64,000 nt of DNA from JBFXAF01 sp050184585 (GCA_050184585.1 JBFXAF010000013.1:1-64000), one strand, 5' to 3'. Shown: positions 43,765-52,369, numbered from the stretch's first letter. Numbers and translations: made by a program. The notes: generated by a model not told the origin, from the letters alone.

Positions 43765-45159
43765 ATGCTGGAAAGGACGGCTCAGGTCTATGGCGCGGTG
43801 GCGGTGCGTGTGCCGACCGCCGGCATCGCGGAGGCCAGGCATGCGGCCAATGTTGCCGCCGCGGCCTTTCCGAACTGGTCGTCGACTGGCCCGGCCCAGC
43901 GCCGCGCCCTGCTCGACCGCGCCGCCGACATCATGCTCCGCCGCGCCGAGGACTTCATCCGCGTCATCACCGCCGAGACCGGCGGCATGCGCGAATGGGG
44001 CGAGTTGAACGTCAGGCTCGGCGCCTCGATCATCCGGGAGGCGGCCGCGATCGCCACGCAGATCGCCGGCGAGGTCATCCCCGCCGACAAGCCCGGCCTG
44101 CTCTCCATGGCGATCCGCCAGCCCTGCGGCGTGGTGCTGTCCATGGCGCCATGGAACGCACCCGTTGTCCTCGGCTCGCGTGCGCTCGCCGTGCCGCTCG
44201 CCTGCGGCAACACGGTCGTCTTCAAGGCCTCCGAACTGTGCCCCGGCGTGCATTCCCTGCTTGGCGACATCTTCGCCGAGGCAGGCTTCCCGGAAGGCGT
44301 GGTGACGGTGCTTCACAATGCCGAGGACCATGCGACGGAGGTCGTCGAGACGCTGGTCGCCCATCCGGCCGTGCGGCGTGTCAACTTCACCGGCTCGACC
44401 CGCGCGGGCCGGTTGATCGCCGGCATCTGCGCGCGGCACCTGAAGAAGTGCCTGCTGGAACTCGGCGGCAAGGCGGCGCTGATCGTCCTGGACGACGCCG
44501 ACATCGACGAGGCGGCGCGCGCGGCGGCCTACGGCGCCTACTTCCATCAGGGCCAGATCTGCATGTCGACGGAGCGGCTGATCGTCCACGAGGCGGTGGC
44601 CGACGCCTTCACCGCGAGGCTCCGCGACATCGCCACCGGCCTGACGCCGCACGATTCTGGCTCCCCGGCGGGCTGGTTCGGGCCAATGATCGGCGAGCAG
44701 GCGGCGCTCCGGGTCAAGGGACTGATCGACGACGCGCTTCGCAAGGGCGCGCGTCTCGTCGCCGGCGGCGGGCAGCGCGGCGCATTCCTCGAGGCGACGA
44801 TCCTGGACGGCGTCACTTCCGACATGCGCGTCTATCACGAGGAGACGTTCGGACCGGTTGCCTCGATCATCCGCTTCGCCGATCTGGACGAGGCCGTCTC
44901 GACCGCCAACGACACCGAGTACGGGCTCGCCGCATCGGTCTTCAGCAGCGACGTCACGCGCGCGCTGGACGTGGCCAGGCGACTGGAGACCGGCATCTGC
45001 CACATCAACGGCTCAACGATCCACGACGAGCCGCAGATGCCCTTCGGCGGCATGAAGTCCTCCGGCTATGGCCGCTTCGGCGGCAGGGCCGGCATCGACG
45101 AATTCACCGAACTCCGGTGGATCACGATCCAGAGCGGGAAACAGGATTATCCGTTCTGA
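43765..45159 (+). CDS. NAD(P)+-dependent aldehyde dehydrogenase (2 of 3), vanillin/salicylaldehyde-type
   Basis: The 464-residue ALDH keeps SMAPWNAPVVLGSRA, FTGSTRAGRLI, LLELGGKAALIV (Glu), HQGQICMSTERL (Cys) and CHINGSTIHDEPQMPFGG. The last motif, INGSTIHDEPQMPFGG, is common in vanillin and salicylaldehyde dehydrogenases, suggesting an aromatic or heterocyclic aldehyde. It starts 26 bp after the first ALDH and has a short N-terminus. Next comes the Liv binding-protein gene. Confidence 0.9.
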   Translation: MLERTAQVYGAVAVRVPTAGIAEARHAANVAAAAFPNWSSTGPAQRRALLDRAADIMLRRAEDFIRVITAETGGMREWGELNVRLGASIIREAAAIATQIAGEVIPADKPGLLSMAIRQPCGVVLSMAPWNAPVVLGSRALAVPLACGNTVVFKASELCPGVHSLLGDIFAEAGFPEGVVTVLHNAEDHATEVVETLVAHPAVRRVNFTGSTRAGRLIAGICARHLKKCLLELGGKAALIVLDDADIDEAARAAAYGAYFHQGQICMSTERLIVHEAVADAFTARLRDIATGLTPHDSGSPAGWFGPMIGEQAALRVKGLIDDALRKGARLVAGGGQRGAFLEATILDGVTSDMRVYHEETFGPVASIIRFADLDEAVSTANDTEYGLAASVFSSDVTRALDVARRLETGICHINGSTIHDEPQMPFGGMKSSGYGRFGGRAGIDEFTELRWITIQSGKQDYPF

Positions 45160-45187
45160 TGAGCAGCCGACGCGGAGAGCCGCGTCA

Positions 45188-45197
45188 TTGGACAAAT
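45188..45197. promoter_or_regulatory. Half-operator TTGGACAAAT before the Liv binding-protein gene
   Basis: TTGGACAAAT lies 12 bp before ATG 45210, overlapping the region just upstream of the Shine-Dalgarno GGGAGGAAGG. The TGGACAAA core is shared with the sites at 26437-26450 and, inverted, at 32979-32991. A ten-base match can occur by chance, but the placement in three promoters of one cluster is notable. Confidence 0.35.
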
Positions 45198-45209
45198 GGG
45201 AGGAAGGAC

Positions 45210-46409
45210 ATGAACAGACGCATGATGATCGCCCTCGCCGCCTCGGTGGCCGCGATGGGATTGGCCTCGACGGGCGCGTTCGCCCAGGAGACCATTAAGC
45301 TCGGCGCCAGCGCGGCGAAGACCGGGCCGCTCGCGGGCGGCGCCGCCATGACCCACTGGCCGAACATCCAGCTCTGGATGAAGGAAGTGAACGATGCCGG
45401 CGGCCTGAAGGTCGGCGACAAGCAGATGAAGATCGAACTCGTCGAATATGACGACAAGACCAATGGCGAGGAGGCGATCAAGAACATCCAGCGCCTGGCG
45501 ACGGTCGACAATGTCGACTTCATCGTCGCACCCTACTCGACCGGCCTGAACATCGCCGCCGCGCCGATGATCGCACGCTACGGCTATCCGCATATCGCGA
45601 CCACGGCGGCGACTGACGGCGTGAAGGACTTCGCGTCGCGCTGGCCGAACTCCTTCTGGATGCTCGGCACGTCGACGCAGCTCGCCAACGGCATCGTCTC
45701 GACCCTGACGAAAATGAAGGAGAAGGGCGACATCGGCAACAAGGTCGCGCTGGTGAACGTCGCCGATGCGTTCGGGCTCGAACTCGTCGGCGCCGCCAAG
45801 CCGGCGCTTGCCGCCGCCGGATTCGAGATCGTCTACGAGACCTCGTATCCGCTGGGCACCCAGGACCTCGCGCCTGTGATCAGCCAGGCCAAGGCCGCCG
45901 CGCCGGATGCCTTCATCGCGTTCTCCTATCCGGGCGACACCTTCGCGCTGACCGAGCAGGCTCAGGTGCAGGACCTCAACGTCGGGGTGTTCTACACCGG
46001 CGTCGGCACCGCCTTCCCGCCCTTCGCGGGTCGCTTCAAGGAAGCCGCCAACGGCGTCATGGGCATCGGCGGCATCGACAGCAGCGATCCGAAGGTCAAG
46101 GCCTACATCGACATGCACAAGTCGGTGATCAACGCAGACCCGGATTACTGGGCGAGCGCGACGACCTATGCCGGCCTGCAGATCCTCGGCCAGGCGATCG
46201 AGAAGGCGGGCAGCCTCGACAAGGCCGCCGTCGTCGAGGCGATCAAGACGGGAACGTTCGACACCGTCATCGGCCCGATCTCGATGCCGGACAACGTCAA
46301 TCCCAAGGTCTGGACCGTCGGGCAGTGGGACAACGGCGTCTTCAAGGCGGTCGCGGCCGAGGGCCTCGGCACCGCCGCCGAGCCGGTGAAGAAGGCAGGC
46401 TGGAAGTAA
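45210..46409 (+). CDS. ABC transporter substrate-binding protein, branched-chain amino-acid/LivK type
   Basis: The 399-residue protein has a Sec signal peptide cleaved after STGAFA (about residue 25) and the type I periplasmic binding fold: KLGASAAKTGPLAGGAAM, YDDKTNGEEAIKNIQRL, APYSTGLNIAAAPMIARYGYPHI. The Liv class binds amino acids, amides, urea, and aromatic acids. GGGAGGAAGGAC precedes the start. With livHMGF it forms a complete importer, the second in this island. The hairpin at 46423-46453 after it probably keeps binding-protein levels higher than the membrane components. Confidence 0.92.
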   Translation: MNRRMMIALAASVAAMGLASTGAFAQETIKLGASAAKTGPLAGGAAMTHWPNIQLWMKEVNDAGGLKVGDKQMKIELVEYDDKTNGEEAIKNIQRLATVDNVDFIVAPYSTGLNIAAAPMIARYGYPHIATTAATDGVKDFASRWPNSFWMLGTSTQLANGIVSTLTKMKEKGDIGNKVALVNVADAFGLELVGAAKPALAAAGFEIVYETSYPLGTQDLAPVISQAKAAAPDAFIAFSYPGDTFALTEQAQVQDLNVGVFYTGVGTAFPPFAGRFKEAANGVMGIGGIDSSDPKVKAYIDMHKSVINADPDYWASATTYAGLQILGQAIEKAGSLDKAAVVEAIKTGTFDTVIGPISMPDNVNPKVWTVGQWDNGVFKAVAAEGLGTAAEPVKKAGWK

Positions 46410-46422
46410 CCTTACGATGCGA

Positions 46423-46453
46423 CCGGCGCGGCGGATGCTGTCCGCCGCGCCGG
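46423..46453 (+). terminator. Perfect 13-bp intercistronic hairpin after the binding-protein gene
   Basis: CCGGCGCGGCGGA (46423-46435) pairs fully with TCCGCCGCGCCGG (46441-46453) around the 5-nt loop TGCTG. No T-run follows, so it is more likely an RNA-stabilising or attenuating structure than a full terminator. This is the usual place for one between a binding-protein gene and its permease genes. Confidence 0.6.
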
Positions 46454-46474
46454 ATAGTGCCCTAGGCTGACACC

Positions 46475-47341
46475 ATGAACATGCTCATCACCGGCATATT
46501 GCTGAGCGGCACCTATGCGCTGATCGCGCTGGGGCTGACGCTCCAGTATGGCGTCGCCCGCATCATGAACCTCGGCAACGGCGAGACGCTCGTCGCGGCC
46601 TGCTTCGTCGCCTTCTGGCTGTATACGGGCCTCTCCATCAATCCGCTGGTCGGCCTGCTGATCATCGCGCCGGGCGCGTTCGTCCTGAACTGGGCGATCT
46701 ATGAGGTCGCGCTGAAGCCGCTGGTCCGCCGCGCGAAGAACCGTGGGCAACTGGAGGGCGATTCCATCCTCGCCACCTTCGGCCTGCTGTTCCTGCTCCA
46801 GGGCCTGATGCTGCTCGCCTTCGGCGGCGAGTATCGCTCCTACACCTTCCTCGCCGAACCTTTCGCCATCCTCGGCAACTCCTACGGCTTGAACCGCATC
46901 GTCGCCTTCTTCGCCGCCGTCCTCATCGCCGGCGGACTATGGTTCTTCCTCTATCGAACGCGCTACGGCACGGCGCTGAGGGCCGTCGCCGTCGATCCGA
47001 ACGCCGCAAACCTGGTGGCGATCGACGTCGGCCGCGCCGCCGCCTTCGCCTTCGCGCTGGGCGGCGCGCTCACCGCATGCGGCGGGGCGCTGCTCTCGAC
47101 CTTCTATACGTTCAATCCGTCGATGGGCGTCGTCTTCACCATGAAGGCGCTGATCATCGTCATCATGGGCGGCGTCGGCGACATGCGCGGCGCCGTGCTC
47201 GCGGCGGTGATCCTCGGCATCTCGGAGACGATGGTCGCGAGCCTCATCGACCCCGGCCTGACGCTAGCGGCCACCTACACGCTGTTCATTCTCGTCCTGC
47301 TGTTCAGGCCGCAGGGCATCTTCGGCAGGTCGCCGTCATGA
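46475..47341 (+). CDS. livH: Branched-chain amino-acid-type ABC permease LivH
   Basis: The 288-residue inner-membrane protein has about eight hydrophobic helices, with ALIALGLTLQYGVARIMNLGNGETLV near the N-terminus and the cytosolic coupling loop GTALRAVAVDPNAANLVAIDVGR. MGGVGDMRGAVLAAVILG is the family hallmark near the end. Its stop overlaps the livM start (ATGA). It would pair with LivM to form the channel. Confidence 0.92.
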   Translation: MNMLITGILLSGTYALIALGLTLQYGVARIMNLGNGETLVAACFVAFWLYTGLSINPLVGLLIIAPGAFVLNWAIYEVALKPLVRRAKNRGQLEGDSILATFGLLFLLQGLMLLAFGGEYRSYTFLAEPFAILGNSYGLNRIVAFFAAVLIAGGLWFFLYRTRYGTALRAVAVDPNAANLVAIDVGRAAAFAFALGGALTACGGALLSTFYTFNPSMGVVFTMKALIIVIMGGVGDMRGAVLAAVILGISETMVASLIDPGLTLAATYTLFILVLLFRPQGIFGRSPS

Positions 47342-48300
47342 CCCCGCTTTCCCGCGACGAGATGAAGACGCTGGCGATCGGCGTGGCGCTGGTCGCGTTG
47401 GCGGCGCTGCTTCCGCTCTTCGACCAGGGCTTCTACCTGTCGATCTCCACCAACATCATGCTCTACGCCGCGCTCTGCACGGCATGGGCGCTGTTTTCCG
47501 GACCTACGCACTACGTGTCGCTGGCGACGGCAGCCTTCTACGGACTTGGCGCCTACTCCGTCGGTCTCGGCATCGACGTCCTGCCCTATCCGCTCCTCGT
47601 GGCTGTCGCGGGCGTCACCGGCGGTCTGGTCGCTGGCCTGGTCGGCGCCGCGACGCTGCGCATCTCCGGCGTCTACTTCGTCATCTTCACCTTCGGGCTC
47701 GCCGAACTGGTGCGCCAGCTCGTCACCTGGACCCAGACCAAGCTGGCGACCGCGATGGGACTCTACGTCTTCACCGATTTCGTCGAGGAGCACATCTACT
47801 GGATGCTGCTGGCGCTGACCGCCACGATCTTCGTCGCCGGCTTCCTCATCGGCCGGTCGCGGCTCGGCTTCGCCATGAACGTGATCGGCAACGACGAGAC
47901 GGTGGCCCGCCATGTCGGCATCGACACGGCGCGCTCGAAGATCGCGCTCTTCATGATCTCCGGCGCGTTCATCGCGATCGCCGGAGCAATCACCGCGCCT
48001 CGCTACACCTATATCGAGCCGCCTTCGGCGTTCAATCCGATGATCTCGTTCCTGGTCGTCATCATGGCCCTGCTCGGCGGCACGAAGCGGCTCTGGGGGC
48101 CGCTGGTCGGCGTCATTCCCTTCACCATCGCGATGGACTTCATCTCGGCGCGGTTTCCGAACCATACCTCCATCGTCATCGGCCTCGCCTTCCTCGCCAT
48201 CGTCTATTTCATCCCGAGCGGCATCACCGGACTGATCGAGCAGGCCCGCGCCCGTATCGAGGCGCGGCGCGCGAAGATCGGCGCGGAGAAGACGGCATGA
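47338..48300 (+). CDS. livM: Branched-chain amino-acid-type ABC permease LivM
   Basis: The 320-residue permease has about nine helices, GPTHYVSLATAAFYGLGAYSVG, TLRISGVYFVIFTFGLAELVRQLV, the coupling segment NVIGNDETVARHVGIDTARSK and ALLGGTKRLWGPLVG, all typical LivM regions. ATG 47338 lies within the livH stop. The open frame upstream overlaps livH and is a shadow. Its stop overlaps the livG start. Confidence 0.92.
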   Translation: MTPLSRDEMKTLAIGVALVALAALLPLFDQGFYLSISTNIMLYAALCTAWALFSGPTHYVSLATAAFYGLGAYSVGLGIDVLPYPLLVAVAGVTGGLVAGLVGAATLRISGVYFVIFTFGLAELVRQLVTWTQTKLATAMGLYVFTDFVEEHIYWMLLALTATIFVAGFLIGRSRLGFAMNVIGNDETVARHVGIDTARSKIALFMISGAFIAIAGAITAPRYTYIEPPSAFNPMISFLVVIMALLGGTKRLWGPLVGVIPFTIAMDFISARFPNHTSIVIGLAFLAIVYFIPSGITGLIEQARARIEARRAKIGAEKTA

Positions 48301-49031
48301 CCGCGCCCGCCCTTTCCGTCTCCGGCGCCCGCAAGGCCTTCGGTGGTCTCGTCGCGGTCAACGACGTCTCCTTCGACGTGCGCGAGGGCGAACTCTTCGG
48401 CCTGATCGGCCCGAACGGCTCGGGCAAGACCACGCTCCTCAATCTGATCTCCGGTGCGCTGCCCCCGACCGCCGGCGAGATCAGGCTCTCCGGCGAGCCG
48501 ATCTCGGGTCTCGCCCCGCACCACATCGCCAGGAAGGGGGTCTCGCGCACCTTCCAGCTCGTGCGCGTCCTGCCCGGCCTGTCGGCCGAGGAGAACGTGA
48601 TGGCCGGCGCGGTCTTCGGCCATCACCGGCTGTGGGGCGACGAGGCGCGCGACCGCGCCAGTTCCCTGCTCGACCGGGTCGGTTTGCGCGGCCGTGCGCA
48701 TCTCCCGGTCTCGGCCATGACCTACATCGATCAGAAGCGCGTCGAGCTCGCCCGCGCGCTGGCCTCCTCGCCGAAACTGCTGCTGCTCGACGAGTGGCTG
48801 GCCGGCCTCAACCCGTCGGAGCTGAAGGTCGGCGTCGACCTCGTCGCCGGGCTCGCGCGCGAGGGCCGCACCATCGTCATGGTCGAGCATGTGATGGACG
48901 CGATCCGCACGCTGTGCGGGCGCTGCGTCGTCATGAACTCCGGCCGCAAGATCGCCGAGGGGCCGGTCGCCGCCGTACTGTCCGACCCCGAGGTCGTTCG
49001 CGCCTATCTGGGGGACGACGACGATGCTTGA
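48297..49031 (+). CDS. livG: Branched-chain amino-acid-type ABC ATPase LivG, atypical signature
   Basis: The 244-residue ATPase has Walker A in GPNGSGKTTLLN, the Q-loop in SRTFQLVRVL, Walker B in LLLLDEWLAGLNP and the switch His in MVEHVMD. The signature position reads VSAMTYIDQKRVELARAL instead of the usual LSYGxQRRLEIARAL, and the residue after the catalytic Glu is Trp rather than Pro. Walker and switch residues are intact, so activity may remain, with LivF supplying the other signature. It overlaps livM (ATGA) and livF (8 bp). Confidence 0.9.
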   Translation: MTAPALSVSGARKAFGGLVAVNDVSFDVREGELFGLIGPNGSGKTTLLNLISGALPPTAGEIRLSGEPISGLAPHHIARKGVSRTFQLVRVLPGLSAEENVMAGAVFGHHRLWGDEARDRASSLLDRVGLRGRAHLPVSAMTYIDQKRVELARALASSPKLLLLDEWLAGLNPSELKVGVDLVAGLAREGRTIVMVEHVMDAIRTLCGRCVVMNSGRKIAEGPVAAVLSDPEVVRAYLGDDDDA

Positions 49032-50760
49032 GATCAGCGACCTGGGCGTCCGATACGGCCGTCATGTGGCGTTGCGGGACGTCTCGGCGCGCGTCGGCAA
49101 GGGCGAGATTTGCGTGGTGCTCGGCGCCAACGGCGCCGGCAAGTCGAGCCTCCTCAAGGCCGTCGCCGGCATGGTGAAGAAGGAGCCGGGCAGCCGCGTC
49201 GTCATGAACGGGCACGACATCTCGGGGCTGAAGCCCCACGCCATCGTCGAGGAAGGCATCGCGCTCGTCCCCGAGGGCCGCGGCATCTTCGGCGACCTCA
49301 CCGTGGCGGAGAACCTCCAGCTCGGCGCCTTCGCCCGCCGCGCCCGCAGCACCGAGAAGGCGACGCTGGACAACGTCTACCACCTCTTCCCGCGCCTCGC
49401 GGAGCGCCGCCGCCAGGTGGCGCGCACCATGTCGGGCGGCGAGCAGCAGATGGTGGCGATCGGCCGCGCGCTGATGTCGAGGCCGGACGTGCTGATGCTG
49501 GACGAGCCCTCGCTCGGCCTCTCGCCGCTGCTCTCGAAGGAACTGTTCAAGTCGCTCTCGTCGATCGCGGGGACCGGCGTCGGCGTGCTGCTGGTCGAGC
49601 AGAACGCCAGGCTGAGCCTCAGGATCGCCAGCCGCGGCTATCTGATCGAGAACGGGCTCATCACCGGCGAGGACAGCGCAGCGGCGCTGATGCGCGACCC
49701 CGCCGTGGTCAATGCCTATCTGGGCGGCGCGGGCCGCGGCGGGGCGAAGACCGTCAGCCTGCCGCCCGGCTTCGCGCTGCCCTCCGGGCTTGAGGGAATC
49801 GGCCGCCTCGTCGGCGATCTCGCCGCGCGCGCGGGCGCCATCCAGCAGGCCTTCGTGCGCGCCGTCAGGCGCGACGGGGCGGCCGCGAGCGCCTTCGTCG
49901 GCCGCTACGACGCCAGCAAGGAACCCGACCCCTGGGCGGCCGTCGCGACCGCCGAATCGGCCTGGCGGCCTAATCCTGTCAGGGTTTCCGGCGACGGCCT
50001 CCGCCTCGCCGGCGAGGCGGAGGCGCTGGCGCGCCGGGCTTCCGAACGCCTTGCGACGCATGTTCGCACGGGGAGGCTTTCGACCGGCTCGTCGTTGCCG
50101 CTCATCCCCCGGGAGGCTCCTGCCGCACCCGCCGGGCCCGAGATGGCGGTCGACGCGCCGCCGCCTCCGGCTGCGGTCAGGCGCCTTCTCGGACCGTCCG
50201 CCGAACCGCCGACGATGCGCCGCCACCCGGTCGACGCGGAGGCGCTTGCCCGCGACGCCGCCACGCGCGCCTCGCGTCACATGCGGCGCGCCCGCGAGGC
50301 GGCCCGACGCCCCGCCGCCTTCACCGACATCGCGCTGACGCCTATGGCGGCGCAATCCCTCGACCCGGCCGTGCTCGCCGAACGCGCTACCGCGCGGCTC
50401 GCGGCGCACGTCCGTGCAAGGCGCGTCGCCTCGAAACCCGTCGTCGCGGGAGGCCATGCGCTGCCGCCGCCCATCGTCGTTCCGGACAAGACGCACCCGC
50501 TCATCGGCCACAACAGCGCCGGGGCCGAACTGCAGGATACCGAAATCGAGGACCCGGGGAGCATTGCCGCACCTTTGTCCGACCCGGCTGACTCGGACAC
50601 CCTCGCCACGCGCGCGGCTGCGATCGCGGCCGCGCATCTGGCCGAGCGGCGCAAGGCGCTCTCAGTGTTCCGCTATCCCGCCCGGCCGCAGGCTGAAGGC
50701 GCAAGGATCGACATCAAGGACCCCGCGAAGAAGACGCGGACGAAGCACAAGGAGGCTTGA
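49024..50760 (+). CDS. livF: Branched-chain amino-acid-type ABC ATPase LivF with a 340-residue repeat-containing C-terminal extension
   Basis: Residues 1-235 are a complete LivF: GANGAGKSS (34-42), MSGGEQQ (136-142), VLMLDEPSLGLSP (156-168), LLVEQN and DPAVVNAYLGG. LivF proteins usually end here. This one continues to 578 residues with no stop. The extension is Ala/Arg/Pro-rich and contains four copies of a 14-residue motif: LARRASERLATHVR (335-348), LARDAATRASRHMR (408-421), LAERATARLAAHVR (451-464) and LATRAAAIAAAHLA (527-540). Each has an Ala-rich helix ending in a conserved His. The linkers are proline-rich and likely disordered, and the end is highly basic. It overlaps livG and is followed at once by an ALDH gene. 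The function of the tail is unknown. Confidence 0.9.
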   Translation: MLEISDLGVRYGRHVALRDVSARVGKGEICVVLGANGAGKSSLLKAVAGMVKKEPGSRVVMNGHDISGLKPHAIVEEGIALVPEGRGIFGDLTVAENLQLGAFARRARSTEKATLDNVYHLFPRLAERRRQVARTMSGGEQQMVAIGRALMSRPDVLMLDEPSLGLSPLLSKELFKSLSSIAGTGVGVLLVEQNARLSLRIASRGYLIENGLITGEDSAAALMRDPAVVNAYLGGAGRGGAKTVSLPPGFALPSGLEGIGRLVGDLAARAGAIQQAFVRAVRRDGAAASAFVGRYDASKEPDPWAAVATAESAWRPNPVRVSGDGLRLAGEAEALARRASERLATHVRTGRLSTGSSLPLIPREAPAAPAGPEMAVDAPPPPAAVRRLLGPSAEPPTMRRHPVDAEALARDAATRASRHMRRAREAARRPAAFTDIALTPMAAQSLDPAVLAERATARLAAHVRARRVASKPVVAGGHALPPPIVVPDKTHPLIGHNSAGAELQDTEIEDPGSIAAPLSDPADSDTLATRAAAIAAAHLAERRKALSVFRYPARPQAEGARIDIKDPAKKTRTKHKEA

Positions 50761-50761
50761 G

Positions 50762-52222
50762 ATGGCCCGCACGTTCGAAGGCATGTACATCGGTGGCGGC
50801 TGGGCGGCGACGCGCCAGACCTTCAAGGACTACAACCCCGCTGACGGCTCGGTCTGGGCCGAGGTGCCGGATTCCGGCCGCGCCGAGACGGCTGCCGCGA
50901 TCGAGGCCGCGCACGCCGCGTTTCCGGAATGGTCGAAGCTGCCCTTCTCCAAGCGCGCCCACGTCATGCACAAGGCGGCCGAGATCTGGGAGAAGCGCCG
51001 CATGGACATCGTCGACGCGATCCAGGCCGAGGGCGGCGGGTGGTTCGGCAAGGGCATGTTCGAGACCGGCTATGTGATGGAGATCTTCCACGCCGCCGCC
51101 GGCTCCGTCTGGCAGCCGACCGGCGAAGTGCTGCCCTCAGAGTACGGCAAGGTGTCCATGGCCGTGCGCCGGCCGATGGGCGTCGTATCCGTCATCAGCC
51201 CGTGGAACTTCCCGTGCATCCTGTCGGCGCGCGGCTTCCTCTTCCCGCTCGTCGCCGGCAATACCATCGTCTTGAAGCCATCCGAGGAGACGCCCTATCT
51301 CGGCGGCCTGCTCTTCGCCGAGATATTCGAGGAGGCCGGCCTGCCAAAGGGCGTCTTCAACGTCGTCACCTGCTCGCGCGAAAACGTCCGTGAGGTCGGC
51401 GACGAGCTGATCGAGCATCCTTACGTGAAGGGCATTTCCTTCACCGGCTCGACGGCTGTCGGCCGGCAGGTCGCGGCCAAGGCCGGCGCGCATCTGAAGA
51501 AGTGCTGCGTCGAGCTCGGCGGCAAGGACTCGCTGATCGTGCTCGAGGACGCCGAGATGGAGCGCGCCACCCAGGCCGCGAACTTCGGCTCCTTCATGCA
51601 TCAGGGCCAGATCTGCATGTCGGTCGAGAAGGTGCTGGTGCACGAGAAGATCTTCGACGATTTCCTCAAGCGCTTCGTGGAGCGCGCGTCGAAACTCAAG
51701 GTCGGAGACCCGACCAAGAGCAAGGAGCACATCATCGGACCGCTCATCAACGACAGGCAGGCCGCCAAGGTCCGAGAGCAGCTGGAGGACGCCATCGCCA
51801 AGGGCGCCAAGGTCGTGCTCGGCGGCAGGATCGACGGCCGGTTCGTTGAGCCGACCATCCTTACCGGCGTCACGCCCGACATGAAGCTCTACCAGGACGA
51901 GACCTTCGGCCCCGTCGTTCCGGTCATCCCGTTCCGCACCGATGACGAGGCGATCCAGATCGCCAACGACACCGAATACGGTCTGTCGGCGGGCATCATG
52001 ACCCGCGATGAGGGCCGTGGCCTTGCCATCGTGAACAAGCTGGACACCGGCAACTGCCACATCAACTGTTCGTCGGTGAACGACGAGCCGCATGTGCCCT
52101 TCGGCGGCTTCAAGGCGTCCGGCGTCGGCAAGCATGGTGGGCGCTGGTCGCTGGAGACGTTCACGGAGACGCGCTGGATCACGCTCGACCGCGGCGGCCG
52201 GCCCTACCCGCCGATGTTCTGA
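50762..52222 (+). CDS. NAD(P)+-dependent aldehyde dehydrogenase (3 of 3)
   Basis: The 486-residue ALDH has SVISPWNFPCILSARG, LKPSEETPYLGG, FTGSTAVGRQVAAK, CCVELGGKDSLIV (Glu), HQGQICMSVEKV (Cys) and CSSVNDEPHVPFGGFKASG. AAGGAGG lies before ATG 50762, one base after the livF stop. It ends the Liv operon. Three paralogous but clearly different ALDHs in one cluster suggest more than one aldehyde intermediate. Confidence 0.92.
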   Translation: MARTFEGMYIGGGWAATRQTFKDYNPADGSVWAEVPDSGRAETAAAIEAAHAAFPEWSKLPFSKRAHVMHKAAEIWEKRRMDIVDAIQAEGGGWFGKGMFETGYVMEIFHAAAGSVWQPTGEVLPSEYGKVSMAVRRPMGVVSVISPWNFPCILSARGFLFPLVAGNTIVLKPSEETPYLGGLLFAEIFEEAGLPKGVFNVVTCSRENVREVGDELIEHPYVKGISFTGSTAVGRQVAAKAGAHLKKCCVELGGKDSLIVLEDAEMERATQAANFGSFMHQGQICMSVEKVLVHEKIFDDFLKRFVERASKLKVGDPTKSKEHIIGPLINDRQAAKVREQLEDAIAKGAKVVLGGRIDGRFVEPTILTGVTPDMKLYQDETFGPVVPVIPFRTDDEAIQIANDTEYGLSAGIMTRDEGRGLAIVNKLDTGNCHINCSSVNDEPHVPFGGFKASGVGKHGGRWSLETFTETRWITLDRGGRPYPPMF

Positions 52223-52241
52223 GGCGATTTGCGATTCCTCT

Positions 52242-52283
52242 CCCTCCGCTCAGCGGGGGGAAAGGTGGTTCGCGAAGCGAACC
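52242..52283. repeat. Intergenic hairpin repeat of the rhizobial dispersed type
   Basis: Two adjacent hairpins lie between the ALDH and galE genes. CCCTCCGCT (52242-52250) pairs with AGCGGGGGG (52252-52260) with one mismatch. GGTTCGC (52267-52273) pairs perfectly with GCGAACC (52277-52283) around GAA. GTGAGGGGGTGGCGGACCC follows. The CTCTCCC...GGTTCGCGAAGCGAACC...GAGGGGG pattern resembles dispersed palindromic elements in Phyllobacteriaceae genomes, from memory. The copy number cannot be checked here. Confidence 0.55.
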
Positions 52284-52369
52284 GGTGAGGGGGTGGCGGA
52301 CCCTCCCTCCCAAACCCCGACCGACCCTGTAGCATCGGGCGGCGATTCGGGCTGGACGGAGGAAATTGC

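Noticed and set aside
48931..50637. Long minus-strand frame opposite the extended livF gene, raising doubt about the LivF tail
   Set aside because: The plus-strand frame continues without a stop from the LivF domain, overlaps in the normal operon manner and shows four internal repeats, which the opposite frame lacks.
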